A stretch of 64,000 nt of DNA from Caulobacter mirabilis (lineage in GTDB: Bacteria; Pseudomonadota; Alphaproteobacteria; Caulobacterales; Caulobacteraceae). Under the pieces are notes generated by a model. It searched no databases. It was not told the origin of the DNA and worked only from the letters and a program-made list of their open reading frames with translations. The stretch covers positions 3,887,001 to 3,951,000 of the forward strand of contig NZ_CP024201.1 in NCBI RefSeq assembly GCF_002749615.1, given 5' to 3'. Below, one piece after another: positions 44,962-53,068 of the stretch. The stretch's first letter is position 1. Every line of letters begins with the position of its first letter. Made by a program: the position numbers and the translations under genes.

Positions 44962-45564
44962 ATGCTTCGCCCCGTCGCCGCCGCCCTGGCCCTGGTTCTG
45001 ATTTCCACGCCCATGGCCGCTCTCGCGGCGCCGTCGACCAACCCGGCGGACATGCCGGCCGGGACCTACGTCCTCGACGGCACCCACGCCAGCCTGCTGG
45101 CCAAGGTCCGCCACCTGGGCTTCTCCAACTACACGGTCCGCTTCACGGTGAAGGACGCGACCTACAGCTGGGATCCCAAGTCGCCGCAGACCGCCCAGGT
45201 CACCGCCCTGATCGACGCCAAGTCGTTCGACACCGGCTACCCGGGCCATGACCCCAAGCTGGCCAACGAGTTCATCGCCGCCGACAAGTTCCCCGAGATC
45301 AAGTTCGTCTCGACCTCGATCCAGCAGAGCCAGGGCGGCAAGGGCAAGATGACCGGCGACCTGACGCTGCGCGGCGTGACCAAGCCGGTGACGCTGGACG
45401 TGACCTACAACGGCTATGGCGAGGTCATGGGCTCCAAGCGCTCGGGCTTCTCGGCGGCCACAACGATCAAGCGCTCGGACTTCGGCTCCGACTTCCTGAA
45501 CAAGCCCGGCATGATCGGCGACGACATCGACATCGTCCTGGAGCTGGAGTTCACCAAGAAGTAG
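44962..45564 (+). CDS. YceI-family periplasmic isoprenoid-binding protein (first)
   Basis: The start at 44962 (GAGGT upstream) gives a signal peptide MLRPVAAALALVLISTPMAALA and a 200-residue total. The YceI lipocalin-like fold is recognised by YVLDGTHASLLAKVRHLGFS, YPGHDPKLANEFIAADKFPEIKFVS and TLRGVTKPVTLDV. YceI proteins bind ubiquinone-like isoprenoids in the periplasm. First gene of yceI-cybB-yceI-sua5. Confidence 0.9.
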   Translation: MLRPVAAALALVLISTPMAALAAPSTNPADMPAGTYVLDGTHASLLAKVRHLGFSNYTVRFTVKDATYSWDPKSPQTAQVTALIDAKSFDTGYPGHDPKLANEFIAADKFPEIKFVSTSIQQSQGGKGKMTGDLTLRGVTKPVTLDVTYNGYGEVMGSKRSGFSAATTIKRSDFGSDFLNKPGMIGDDIDIVLELEFTKK

Positions 45565-45588
45565 GCCTGAGCCCACCGGGAGCGCCGT

Positions 45589-46173
45589 ATGACCCAGGCC
45601 CGTTACTCCGCCGTTGCGATCGTCCTGCACTGGACGATCGCCCTCCTGATGGTCTGGGTCGTCGGCCTGGCCTGGTACGCCGACACCCTGGAGGGGTCGG
45701 CCCGCATCGAGCCCCTGCAGCTGCACAAGCCGCTCGGCATCACCATCCTGGTGCTGACGGTCCTGCGGCTGCTGTGGCGGCTGGCCAAGAAGCCGCCGGC
45801 CCTGTCGACGCACCTGAAGCCCTGGGAACGGTTCCTGGCCCATGCGGTCCACGTGCTGTTCTACGTGGTGCTGCTGGCGCTGCCGCTCAGCGGCTGGGCG
45901 ATGGTCTCGGCCAGCAAACTGATCACCGTCTTCCCGATCAACATGTTCGGGCTGTTCGAGTGGCCGGCGCTGTCGTTCCTGACCAACCTGCCCGCCGACC
46001 AGCTCAAGCCGACGCATGACGCCCTGCAGGAGGCCCACCATCTCCTGGCCAAGGTCATCATCTACGTCCTGATCCCCCTGCACATCCTGGGCGCCCTCAA
46101 GCATCAGTTCCTCGACAAGGACAACGAGCTGGCCCGGATGATCCCCTTCCTCGCCCGAAAGGACGCCGCGTGA
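45589..46173 (+). CDS. cybB: Cytochrome b561 (CybB type)
   Basis: A 194-residue four-helix membrane protein with haem histidines in VLHWTIALLM, LHKPLGITIL, HAVHVLFYVV and HHLLAKVIIYVLIPLHILGALKHQF. Bacterial b561 passes electrons between quinol and periplasmic acceptors, possibly superoxide. Its stop overlaps the next gene's GTG start. Flanked on both sides by yceI genes, a recurring pairing in proteobacteria. Confidence 0.9.
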   Translation: MTQARYSAVAIVLHWTIALLMVWVVGLAWYADTLEGSARIEPLQLHKPLGITILVLTVLRLLWRLAKKPPALSTHLKPWERFLAHAVHVLFYVVLLALPLSGWAMVSASKLITVFPINMFGLFEWPALSFLTNLPADQLKPTHDALQEAHHLLAKVIIYVLIPLHILGALKHQFLDKDNELARMIPFLARKDAA

Positions 46174-46736
46174 AGACGTTCCTCCCCGCCCTGGCGATCA
46201 CCGCCGCCATCGCCGCCCCCGCCTACGCCGCTCCGGCCCCCGCCTGGACCGTCGACAAGGCCGCCTCGAAGGCGACCTTCGCCTCGAGCTTCGACGGCAC
46301 GGCCTTCAACGGCAGCTTCCGCACCTGGGACGCCGCGATCCGCTTCGACCCGGCCAATCTGGCCGGCTCGTCGGTCACCGCCACCTTCAACACCGCCAGC
46401 GCCGCGACCGGCGATCCCAGCCGCGACAAGGCCCTCCCGGGCGCCGACTGGTTCTCCTCGCAGGCCTTCCCGACCGCGACCTTCAAGGCCACCAGCTTCA
46501 AGTCGCTCGGCGGCAACAAGTACCAGGCGATCGGCAACCTCACGATCCGCGGCGTCACGAAACCGTTGACCCTGCCCTTCACCCTCGTCACTACCGGCGA
46601 CACGGCGAAGATGACGAGCAGCATCGGCATCAACCGTCTGGCGTTCGGCGTGGGACAAGGCGAGTGGAAGACGACCGCGGTCGTGCCGGGAACGGTGACG
46701 GTCAACATCAACCTGACGGCCAAGCGAGCGAAGTAG
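46170..46736 (+). CDS. YceI-family periplasmic protein (second)
   Basis: Starts at GTG 46170 (GTGA overlap with cybB); 188 residues with signal peptide KTFLPALAITAAIAAPAYA. YceI blocks: WTVDKAASKATFASSFDGT, PGADWFSSQAFPTATFKATS and TIRGVTKPLTLPF. It differs enough from the first copy to suggest a different ligand rather than recent duplication. Translation coupled to cybB. Confidence 0.88.
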   Translation: MKTFLPALAITAAIAAPAYAAPAPAWTVDKAASKATFASSFDGTAFNGSFRTWDAAIRFDPANLAGSSVTATFNTASAATGDPSRDKALPGADWFSSQAFPTATFKATSFKSLGGNKYQAIGNLTIRGVTKPLTLPFTLVTTGDTAKMTSSIGINRLAFGVGQGEWKTTAVVPGTVTVNINLTAKRAK

Positions 46737-47638
46737 AGCGCGCGGCCGCCGCGCTGCGCGCCGGCGGCCTGGTCATCCTGCCGACCGAGACAGTCTACGG
46801 CCTGGCGGCCGACGCGGCCAACCCGCGGGCGGTCGCCGCCGTCTACCAGGCCAAGGGCCGCCCGAGCTTCAATCCCCTCATCGCCCATGTCGCCGACGTC
46901 GAGGCCGTCCGTCGGATCGCCGTGCTGGACGAGCGCGGCGAGGCCCTGGCGGCCGCCTTCTGGCCCGGCCCGCTGACGATCGTGGCGCCGGTTCGCGACG
47001 CCGGGGCGGTCAGCGACCTGGCCCGCGCCGGCCTCGACACGGTCGCGGTCCGCGTGCCTGGACATCCGCTGTCCCGCGCCCTGCTGGCGGCCTTCGGCGG
47101 CCCCGTGGTCGCTCCCTCGGCCAACCGCTCCGGCCGGCCCAGCCCCACCACCTACGCCGACGCGATCGAGGAGACCGGCCCGGCGTCCGCGGCGGCCCTG
47201 GACGGCGGCGCCTGCCGGGTGGGCCTGGAATCCACCGTCGTCGCCCTGCTGCCCGGCGAGCCGGCGCGGCTGCTGCGACCCGGCTCCGTGACCCGCGCCC
47301 AGCTGGAAGCCGTCGTCGGCCCGCTGGCCGAGGCCGAGGCCGACGCCAAGCGCTCCCCGGGTCGCCTGGCCCTGCACTATGCGCCGGACGCGCCGGTGCG
47401 GATCAACGAGATCACGGCCGAGCCGGACGAGGCCTTCCTGGCCTTCGGTCGCAGCGACAGCCCGTTCAACCTCAGCCCGACCGGCGATCTGGCCGAGGCG
47501 GCCGCGAACCTGTTCGCCATGCTGCGCGCGGCGGACCGCACAAAGCCGTCGGCCATCGTCGTCGCGCCGATCCCGGACGAAGGCCTCGGCGAGGCCATCA
47601 ACGACCGCCTCAAGCGCGCGGCCGGCTACGTCGGCTGA
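46664..47638 (+). CDS. tsaC: L-threonylcarbamoyladenylate synthase (Sua5/YrdC)
   Basis: The frame opens at GTG 46664, 73 bases inside the preceding yceI, because no ATG, GTG or TTG follows before the conserved region; the product is 324 residues. Motifs are AGGLVILPTETVYGLAADA, KGRPSFNPLIAHV and VVAPSANRSGRPSPTTY (YrdC fold), with a C-terminal Sua5 domain (about 200-324). It makes threonylcarbamoyl-AMP for t6A37 in tRNA. The first 23 residues are probably not conserved. Convergent with vapC, overlapping by 13 bases. Confidence 0.88.
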   Translation: MEDDRGRAGNGDGQHQPDGQASEVERAAAALRAGGLVILPTETVYGLAADAANPRAVAAVYQAKGRPSFNPLIAHVADVEAVRRIAVLDERGEALAAAFWPGPLTIVAPVRDAGAVSDLARAGLDTVAVRVPGHPLSRALLAAFGGPVVAPSANRSGRPSPTTYADAIEETGPASAAALDGGACRVGLESTVVALLPGEPARLLRPGSVTRAQLEAVVGPLAEAEADAKRSPGRLALHYAPDAPVRINEITAEPDEAFLAFGRSDSPFNLSPTGDLAEAAANLFAMLRAADRTKPSAIVVAPIPDEGLGEAINDRLKRAAGYVG

Positions 47639-48021
47639 AGCGCCGAGCGGACGTCGGTGAGAACGAAGTCGTCGCCCTTGTAGAGCAGCGGCGCGCCGAG
47701 CTGCTTGGCCAGGGCGTAGGCGTAGCAGTCGCCCATGTTCAGGCCCGCGCGGTGCACGCCCTTGCCGTACTGGAGGTAGGCGGCCAGCGCGTGCCCCGAT
47801 GTGACGGCATGGGTCTCGACGACGTTTCGATCAGCGAGCCAATCCTGGAACTGATGGGGAGAAAACACAGCTTCTCGCAGAACCAGGGCGAGGCCCGCTT
47901 CCATGATGTTCACCGACGTCGCCCATCCCTGTACGCCATCGAGAGCCGCCATCATCGCGTCGGCTTCGGGTTCATTCATCGCGATGGCGACCAGCGCGGA
48001 GGCGTCCACGACGATGGTCAT
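47626..48021 (-). CDS. vapC: VapC-type PIN-domain toxin
   Basis: A 131-residue PIN ribonuclease. The four acidic metal ligands are visible: Asp6 (VVDASAL), Glu41 (NIMEAGLAL), Asp98 (NMGDCYAYALAK) and Asp117/118 (YKGDDFVL). Such toxins cut initiator tRNA or rRNA when free of antitoxin. It overlaps the upstream antitoxin by four bases and its 3' end overlaps sua5. Confidence 0.92.
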   Translation of the reverse strand: MTIVVDASALVAIAMNEPEADAMMAALDGVQGWATSVNIMEAGLALVLREAVFSPHQFQDWLADRNVVETHAVTSGHALAAYLQYGKGVHRAGLNMGDCYAYALAKQLGAPLLYKGDDFVLTDVRSALQPT

Positions 48022-48311
48022 GCGTCATCGATCTCGGGAATGCCTGTAGGCCAAAGCGCGTCCCACTCGGCCTTGGTGACGGGCCGGGCCGGCTGCTTGT
48101 CCAATCCGGAGATGCGCCGGAAGCGTTCGTTGGAGGCCCGCATCTGCGCAAGATTGCGGAGAGTCCGCTCCGAGGAGGCCGCGGCTGCCTGCTCGCGTTC
48201 GAGCGCCTCGCGCGCCAGCTTGTCGATCACGCCGGTGATCGTGTCCCCGCGCGCCGCGGCCAGTTCACGGACGACACGCTCGGTCTCGGGATTCTTGATG
48301 AAGATGCCCAT
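48018..48311 (-). CDS. vapB: VapB-type antitoxin (Rv0623/PSK family)
   Basis: The start at 48311 gives 97 residues: MGIFIKNPETERVVRELAAARGDTITGVIDKLAREALER, the short ribbon-helix-helix-like fold of PF07704. The C-terminal tail should clamp VapC. Antitoxin-first order and the ATGA overlap are standard. A palindromic operator lies just upstream, consistent with self-repression. Confidence 0.9.
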   Translation of the reverse strand: MGIFIKNPETERVVRELAAARGDTITGVIDKLAREALEREQAAAASSERTLRNLAQMRASNERFRRISGLDKQPARPVTKAEWDALWPTGIPEIDDA

Positions 48312-48323
48312 CGACGCCTCTCG

Positions 48324-48345
48324 GTATATACCCGAGTATATACTC
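48324..48345. promoter_or_regulatory. Twin palindromic operator before vapBC
   Basis: GTATATAC (48324-48331) is followed by the perfect 12-bp palindrome GAGTATATACTC (48334-48345). The two share the GTATATAC core, centres 12 bases apart. The position (13-34 bases before the vapB ATG) fits binding by a VapBC oligomer. AT-rich against GC-rich surroundings. Confidence 0.75.
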
Positions 48346-48380
48346 GTCATGACAGGCCGAGAAGCGTAAGCTCCGCCCCC

Positions 48381-49790
48381 ATGACCGCTCCCGTTCCCGC
48401 CGACGTCATCTCCCGCCTCAAGGCCGTGCTCGGCGACGGCGGCTGGAGCCAGGACTCCGACCGAGTCGGGCCCAAGCTGGTCGAATGGCGCGGGCGCTGG
48501 ACCGGCCAGACGCCGCTGCTCGCCCTGCCCCGGACGACGGCCGAGGTCGCCGCCGTGGTCGGCCTCTGCGCCGAGAGCGGCACGGCGATCACCCCCCAGG
48601 GCGGCAACACCGGCCTGGTCAGCGGCCAGATTCCCCAGGGTGAGATTCTGCTGTCGACCGAACGGCTGAACGCGATCCGCGACATCGACGGCTTCGACGA
48701 CGTCATCGTGGCAGAGGCCGGCGTCACCCTGGCCGGAGTCCACGAGGCCGCCGCGAAGATCGACCGCCGCTTCCCGCTGGGTCTGGCGTCCGAGGGGTCA
48801 GCGACCGTGGGCGGCGTCATCTCGACGAACGCCGGCGGCACCCAGGTGCTGCGCTACGGCTCGACCCGCAACCTGGTGCTGGGCGTCGAGGCGGTGCTGC
48901 CCAACGGCGAGATCTGGAACGGGCTCAAGCGGCTGCGCAAGGACAACACCGGCTACGACCTCAAGCAGCTGCTGATCGGCGCGGAAGGCACCCTGGGCGT
49001 GATCACGGCGGCCAGCCTGAAGCTGTTCCCGGTCCTGGCCTCGCGCGCCACCGCCTTCGTCGGCCTGACCTCGCCGCGCGAGGCGATCCGGCTGCTGGCC
49101 CGTGCGAAGGCGGAGACCGGCGGCGCGGTCGAGGCCTTCGAGCTGATGGGCCGGCTGGGCGTCGCCTTCGCCCTGAAGAACATCCCCGGCCTGCGCGAGC
49201 CGCTGGAAGCCGTGCATCCCTGGTACGCCTTGATCGAGACCCAGAGCGGCGAGCCCGGCGCGGCCGAGGCGGCGATGGAGCGGCTGCTGGCCCATGCCCT
49301 GGACGACGGCCTGATCCTCGACGCCGCCATCGCCCAGACCGAAGCCCAGGCCAAGGCCTTCTGGGCCGTCCGCGAGAACCAGTCCGGCGGCCAGAAGCCC
49401 GAGGGGGCCGCCTGGAAGCACGACGTCTCGGTGCCCGTATCCCGCGTCGCCGACTTCATCGAACAGGCCTCGGCCGCTGTCCTGAAGATCGACCCCAGCC
49501 TGCGGATCGTCGCCTTCGGCCATGTCGGCGACGGCAACATCCACTACGACGTCCTGAGGGCGGACGGCGGCTCTGACCAGGCGCACAACGAGGCTCGGGA
49601 CGCGGGGTCGAGGATCGTCCACGACATCGTCGCGGCGATGGACGGCTCCATCTCCGCCGAGCACGGCCTGGGCGCCGCCAAGACCGGCGACGCCTTGCGC
49701 TACAAGTCGCCGGTCGAGGTCGAGGCGTTGCGGGCGATCCGCGCCGCGCTCGATCCGAAGCGGATCATGAACCCGCGGGTCCTGTTCTAG
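48381..49790 (+). CDS. FAD-binding oxidoreductase (GlcD/D2HGDH type)
   Basis: A 469-residue PCMH-type FAD oxidase with TPQGGNTGLVSGQIPQGEILLSTERLN (FAD pyrophosphate), STNAGGTQVLRYGSTRNLVLG, and the C-terminal FGHVGDGNIHYDV metal-binding block. This resembles D-2-hydroxyglutarate/D-lactate dehydrogenases. The specific 2-hydroxy acid is unknown. Divergent from vapBC across 69 bases holding the VapB operator. Confidence 0.88.
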   Translation: MTAPVPADVISRLKAVLGDGGWSQDSDRVGPKLVEWRGRWTGQTPLLALPRTTAEVAAVVGLCAESGTAITPQGGNTGLVSGQIPQGEILLSTERLNAIRDIDGFDDVIVAEAGVTLAGVHEAAAKIDRRFPLGLASEGSATVGGVISTNAGGTQVLRYGSTRNLVLGVEAVLPNGEIWNGLKRLRKDNTGYDLKQLLIGAEGTLGVITAASLKLFPVLASRATAFVGLTSPREAIRLLARAKAETGGAVEAFELMGRLGVAFALKNIPGLREPLEAVHPWYALIETQSGEPGAAEAAMERLLAHALDDGLILDAAIAQTEAQAKAFWAVRENQSGGQKPEGAAWKHDVSVPVSRVADFIEQASAAVLKIDPSLRIVAFGHVGDGNIHYDVLRADGGSDQAHNEARDAGSRIVHDIVAAMDGSISAEHGLGAAKTGDALRYKSPVEVEALRAIRAALDPKRIMNPRVLF

Positions 49791-49793
49791 GCG

Positions 49794-50255
49794 TCAGATG
49801 TCCTTCGCCCCCTCGACCGTGACGGCCGGCCGGGGCGGTTGCGGGGCGGCGGAGGGGCCGGCGAAGCCGACGTGGAAGCCCACGACCTTCCAGACCTTGG
49901 CCTTGTCCTTGGCCAGCACGGTCTCGGCCAGAACGGTGCGGGCGGGATAGGCGTAGGCGTGGACCACGGTCGCGGTCGTGCCTTCGTTCCCGGTGCTCAG
50001 ATGCCAACTGCGCACGTCCGCCGAGGTCGGCGCGCCCTCCGGCAGGGCGGCCTTCACCTTGGCCAACTCAGCCATGGCCTCCGGGGTCTTGAGCTCGGCG
50101 CCCAGATCCTGGTTCCGGGCCAGGTCGGCGCCCGTCCGGATCTGATCGTAGAGCGCACGCGCCTTCCGGTCGGCGTCCTCGTCCACCTTGGGCAGCACGC
50201 AGCCGCCCAGCAGCAGGCTGCCGGCAAGGACAATCAGGGCGGTTCGGCGCAGCAT
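49794..50255 (-). CDS. Predicted lipoprotein, unknown function
   Basis: The start at 50255 gives 153 residues: MLRRTALIVLAGSLLLGGC is a type II signal with the lipobox LLGGC. The mature part is acidic near the N-terminus (KVDEDADRKARALYDQI) and ends with a WKVVGFHVGF strand, a pattern like DUF4019-type domains but not enough to assign. Convergent with the FAD oxidoreductase. Confidence 0.65.
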   Translation of the reverse strand: MLRRTALIVLAGSLLLGGCVLPKVDEDADRKARALYDQIRTGADLARNQDLGAELKTPEAMAELAKVKAALPEGAPTSADVRSWHLSTGNEGTTATVVHAYAYPARTVLAETVLAKDKAKVWKVVGFHVGFAGPSAAPQPPRPAVTVEGAKDI

Positions 50256-50372
50256 CGGCGATCTCCAGGTTGGCGCGATCCTGCGCAGAGCCGTCGCGGC
50301 GGAGCAAGAGGACGCGGAGCGGCCGCCGTCATGACTCGCTTTCGTCACCGGACCACCCTATGTCCCGCCGCC

Positions 50373-51146
50373 ATGTTGATGGTCATCTCGCCCGCCAAGG
50401 CGCTGAACTTCGCCGCCTCGACGCAGAAGCTGCCGCTCACCACGCCGGCCATGAAGGACGACATCGCCGTCCTCGACGGGGTGACGCGCAAGCTGCGCGC
50501 GGCCGACCTGCGCCGGCTGATGGACATCTCCGAGCCCCTGGCCCAGCTGAACTACGAGCGCTTCCAGGCTTTCGACCCCGCGGTCGAGGATGGACTGCAG
50601 GCGGCCATCGCCTTCAACGGCGACGTCTATTCGGGCCTGGACGCCCGCAGCCTGGATCCGAAGGCCTTCACCTGGACCCAGAACCACCTGCGTATCCTGT
50701 CGGGTCTCTACGGCCTGCTGCGGCCTGCCGACGCCATCCAGCCCTATCGCCTGGAGATGGGCACGCGACTGAAGACCAAGCGGGGCCGTAGCCTGTACGA
50801 CTTCTGGGGCGACCGGATCGCCCTGGCCCTGAACGAAGCCGCCGAGGGCCACAAGGACCGGACGTTGGTGAACCTGGCGAGCCAGGAGTACTTCGGCGCC
50901 GTCGACGCCAGGGCCCTGACCCTGCCGGTGATCACCTGTCGCTTCCTCGAGGAGAAGGCGGGCGTCGCCAAGCAGATCAGCTTCTTCGCCAAGAAGGCCC
51001 GCGGGATGATGGCCCGCTACGCCATCGACAACCGCATCGACAAGGCCGCCGACCTGAAGGCCTTCGACATCGCCGGCTACGGCTTCCGCAAGGACCTGTC
51101 GTCCGAGGCCGACTGGGTGTTCCTGCGACAGCAGGCCACGGCCTAG
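50373..51146 (+). CDS. yaaA: YaaA-family peroxide stress protein
   Basis: A 257-residue DUF328 protein starting MLMVISPAKALNF, with ILSGLYGLLRPADAIQPYRLEMGTRL and the C-terminal FKK-like FFAKKARGMMARYAIDNR. YaaA limits DNA and iron damage under H2O2, with DNA-binding and anti-Fenton roles in E. coli. The start is the first Met of the family consensus. Confidence 0.92.
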   Translation: MLMVISPAKALNFAASTQKLPLTTPAMKDDIAVLDGVTRKLRAADLRRLMDISEPLAQLNYERFQAFDPAVEDGLQAAIAFNGDVYSGLDARSLDPKAFTWTQNHLRILSGLYGLLRPADAIQPYRLEMGTRLKTKRGRSLYDFWGDRIALALNEAAEGHKDRTLVNLASQEYFGAVDARALTLPVITCRFLEEKAGVAKQISFFAKKARGMMARYAIDNRIDKAADLKAFDIAGYGFRKDLSSEADWVFLRQQATA

Positions 51147-51199
51147 AAACCTTTCACCGCCGGGCGAATTATACCGCTCGCGACGAGCGGCGGCCTGGT

Positions 51200-51220
51200 T
51201 TATGTTGCGCCGCAACATAA
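51200..51220. promoter_or_regulatory. 21-bp near-perfect palindrome before bdhA (candidate PhaR-type operator)
   Basis: Left arm TTATGTTGCG and right arm CGCAACATAA, separated by a single C, are exact reverse complements. Centre 27 bases before the bdhA ATG. The TTGCG/CGCAA core resembles sites bound by PHB-responsive PhaR in alphaproteobacteria, which fits the 3-hydroxybutyrate gene that follows. Confidence 0.65.
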
Positions 51221-51236
51221 CAAGAAAGCGCACGCC

Positions 51237-52028
51237 ATGGATTACGGGCTCAAGGGCCAGGTGGCCATCGTCACCGGCTCGACCAGCGGCATCGGGCTCG
51301 GACTCGCCGAGGCTCTCGCCCAGCACGGCGTCAATGTCGTGATCAACGGCCTGGGCGACCGCGACGCCATCGAGGCCACCCGCGCCGGCCTGTCGGCCCG
51401 CAACGGCGTCGAGGTGCTCTACCACGACGCCGACATGACCCAGCCGCACCGCATCGCCGACATGGTCAGCTCGACCCGCAACGCCTTCGGCCGACTGGAC
51501 ATCCTGGTCAACAACGCCGGCGTCCAGCACGTCGCGCCGGTGGACGAGTTCCCGACCGAGTGGTGGGACCGGATCATCGGCATCAACCTGAGCTCGGCCT
51601 TCCACGCGTCCAAGGCGGCGATCCCGCCGATGCGGGCGGCCGGCCATGGCCGGATCGTCAACATCGCCTCGGCCCACGGCCTGGTCGCCTCGCCGTTCAA
51701 GAGCGCCTATGTCGCCGCCAAGCACGGCGTCATCGGCCTGACCAAGACCATCGCCCTCGAAGTCGCCCAGCAGGGCATCACCGCCAACGCCATCTGCCCC
51801 GGCTATGTGAAGACGCCGCTGGTCGAGGGACAGATCGCCGACCAGGCCAAGGCCCGCGGCATCAGCGAGGAGGCCGTGATCAAGGACGTCATCCTGGCGG
51901 CCCAGCCGACCAAGCAGTTCGTCACTGTCGAGCAGCTGGCCGGGCTGCTGCTGTACCTGGCCTCCGACGCGGGGGCGTCGGTGAACGGCGCGGCCTTGCC
52001 GGTCGACGGCGGCTGGACGGCCGCGTGA
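51237..52028 (+). CDS. bdhA: 3-hydroxybutyrate dehydrogenase
   Basis: A 263-residue SDR: NAD-binding GSTSGIGLG (14-22), NNAGVQHVAPVDEFP, catalytic Tyr-x3-Lys in KSAYVAAKHG, and the D-3-HB-specific CPGYVKTPLVEGQIADQAKARGISEE and PTKQFVTVEQLA. Interconverts D-3-hydroxybutyrate and acetoacetate, the step after polyhydroxybutyrate breakdown. First of three genes joined by GTGA overlaps. Confidence 0.92.
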   Translation: MDYGLKGQVAIVTGSTSGIGLGLAEALAQHGVNVVINGLGDRDAIEATRAGLSARNGVEVLYHDADMTQPHRIADMVSSTRNAFGRLDILVNNAGVQHVAPVDEFPTEWWDRIIGINLSSAFHASKAAIPPMRAAGHGRIVNIASAHGLVASPFKSAYVAAKHGVIGLTKTIALEVAQQGITANAICPGYVKTPLVEGQIADQAKARGISEEAVIKDVILAAQPTKQFVTVEQLAGLLLYLASDAGASVNGAALPVDGGWTAA

Positions 52029-53068
52029 AGCCCCGCCCCATAGAGCCCAGGCCGATCAGCCTGGGGCTTCAAGGCGGCGGTTCGCACGGCGCCTTCGAAT
52101 GGGGCGTCATCGATCGGCTGCTCGACGAAAAGAAGCTGGAGATCGGCGCGGTCACGGCCGCCTCCGCCGGGGCCATGAACGGCGCCTGCCTGATCAGCGG
52201 CCTGGCCGCCGGCGGCCGGCAAGGCGCCCAGGAGACCCTGGCGGCCTTCTGGCGCGGCGTCAGCAATTCCGACGGCCGCAACGGCACGGTGTTCGGCGAC
52301 TCCAGCGTCTGGACCTCCATGCTGACGCCGGACTGGCTGCGCGAGACGCCGGCCTGGCGCTGGGCGGAGAGCCTGACCGGCGCCCTGAGCCCCTACGAGT
52401 TCAACCCGTTCAACCTGAACCCCCTGCGCGAGGTGCTGGAGAAGACGGTCGACTTCGAAGCGGTCCGCCGATCGCCCGTCAAGCTCTACGTCTCGGCCAC
52501 CGGCGTCCGCACGGGCAAGGCCAAGATCTTCAAGGGCGAGTCCCTCACGGTCGAGCATCTGCTGGCCTCTGCCTGCCTGCCCACGCTGTTCCACGCGGTG
52601 GAGATCGACGGCGAGCCCTACTGGGACGGCGGCTATCTGGCCAACCCGCCGCTGTGGCCGCTGTTCTACGCCGACACGCCCAACGACCTGCTGATCGTCG
52701 CCCTGAACCCCTTCATCCGCGAGGACCTGCCCAAGACGCCGAGCGAGATCATGGACCGGTTGAACGAGATCACCTTCAACGCCGCCCTGTCCGCGGAGCT
52801 TCGCGCCGTCGCCTTCGTCCAGAAGCTGCTCGACGACGGACTGCTCAAGGAGAACGCCAGAGGCCGTTATCGCCGGATGTTCGTCCACGCCATCGGGGCC
52901 GACGGCCGCCTGAGCGATCTGACCATGGCGACGAAGTTCAAGACGGACTGGAGCTTTCTGACCGACCTGCGCGAGCGGGGCCGGCAGGCCGCGGACGACT
53001 GGCTGGCGAAGAACCTGAAGTCCGTCGGCGTCCAGTCCAGCGTCGACCTGAAAGCCGAGTTCCTGTGA
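52025..53068 (+). CDS. Patatin-like phospholipase
   Basis: Starts at GTG 52025 (GTGA overlap with bdhA); 347 residues. The oxyanion loop GGGSHGAFE (17-25) and the dyad Ser47 and Asp201 (YWDGGYLANPPL) are present. The nucleophile motif is AASAG rather than the usual GxSxG, a form I have seen in bacterial bdhA-linked homologues. The close link to bdhA suggests lipid or granule-surface hydrolysis tied to polyhydroxybutyrate use. Cytoplasmic; no signal. Confidence 0.85.
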   Translation: MKPRPIEPRPISLGLQGGGSHGAFEWGVIDRLLDEKKLEIGAVTAASAGAMNGACLISGLAAGGRQGAQETLAAFWRGVSNSDGRNGTVFGDSSVWTSMLTPDWLRETPAWRWAESLTGALSPYEFNPFNLNPLREVLEKTVDFEAVRRSPVKLYVSATGVRTGKAKIFKGESLTVEHLLASACLPTLFHAVEIDGEPYWDGGYLANPPLWPLFYADTPNDLLIVALNPFIREDLPKTPSEIMDRLNEITFNAALSAELRAVAFVQKLLDDGLLKENARGRYRRMFVHAIGADGRLSDLTMATKFKTDWSFLTDLRERGRQAADDWLAKNLKSVGVQSSVDLKAEFL

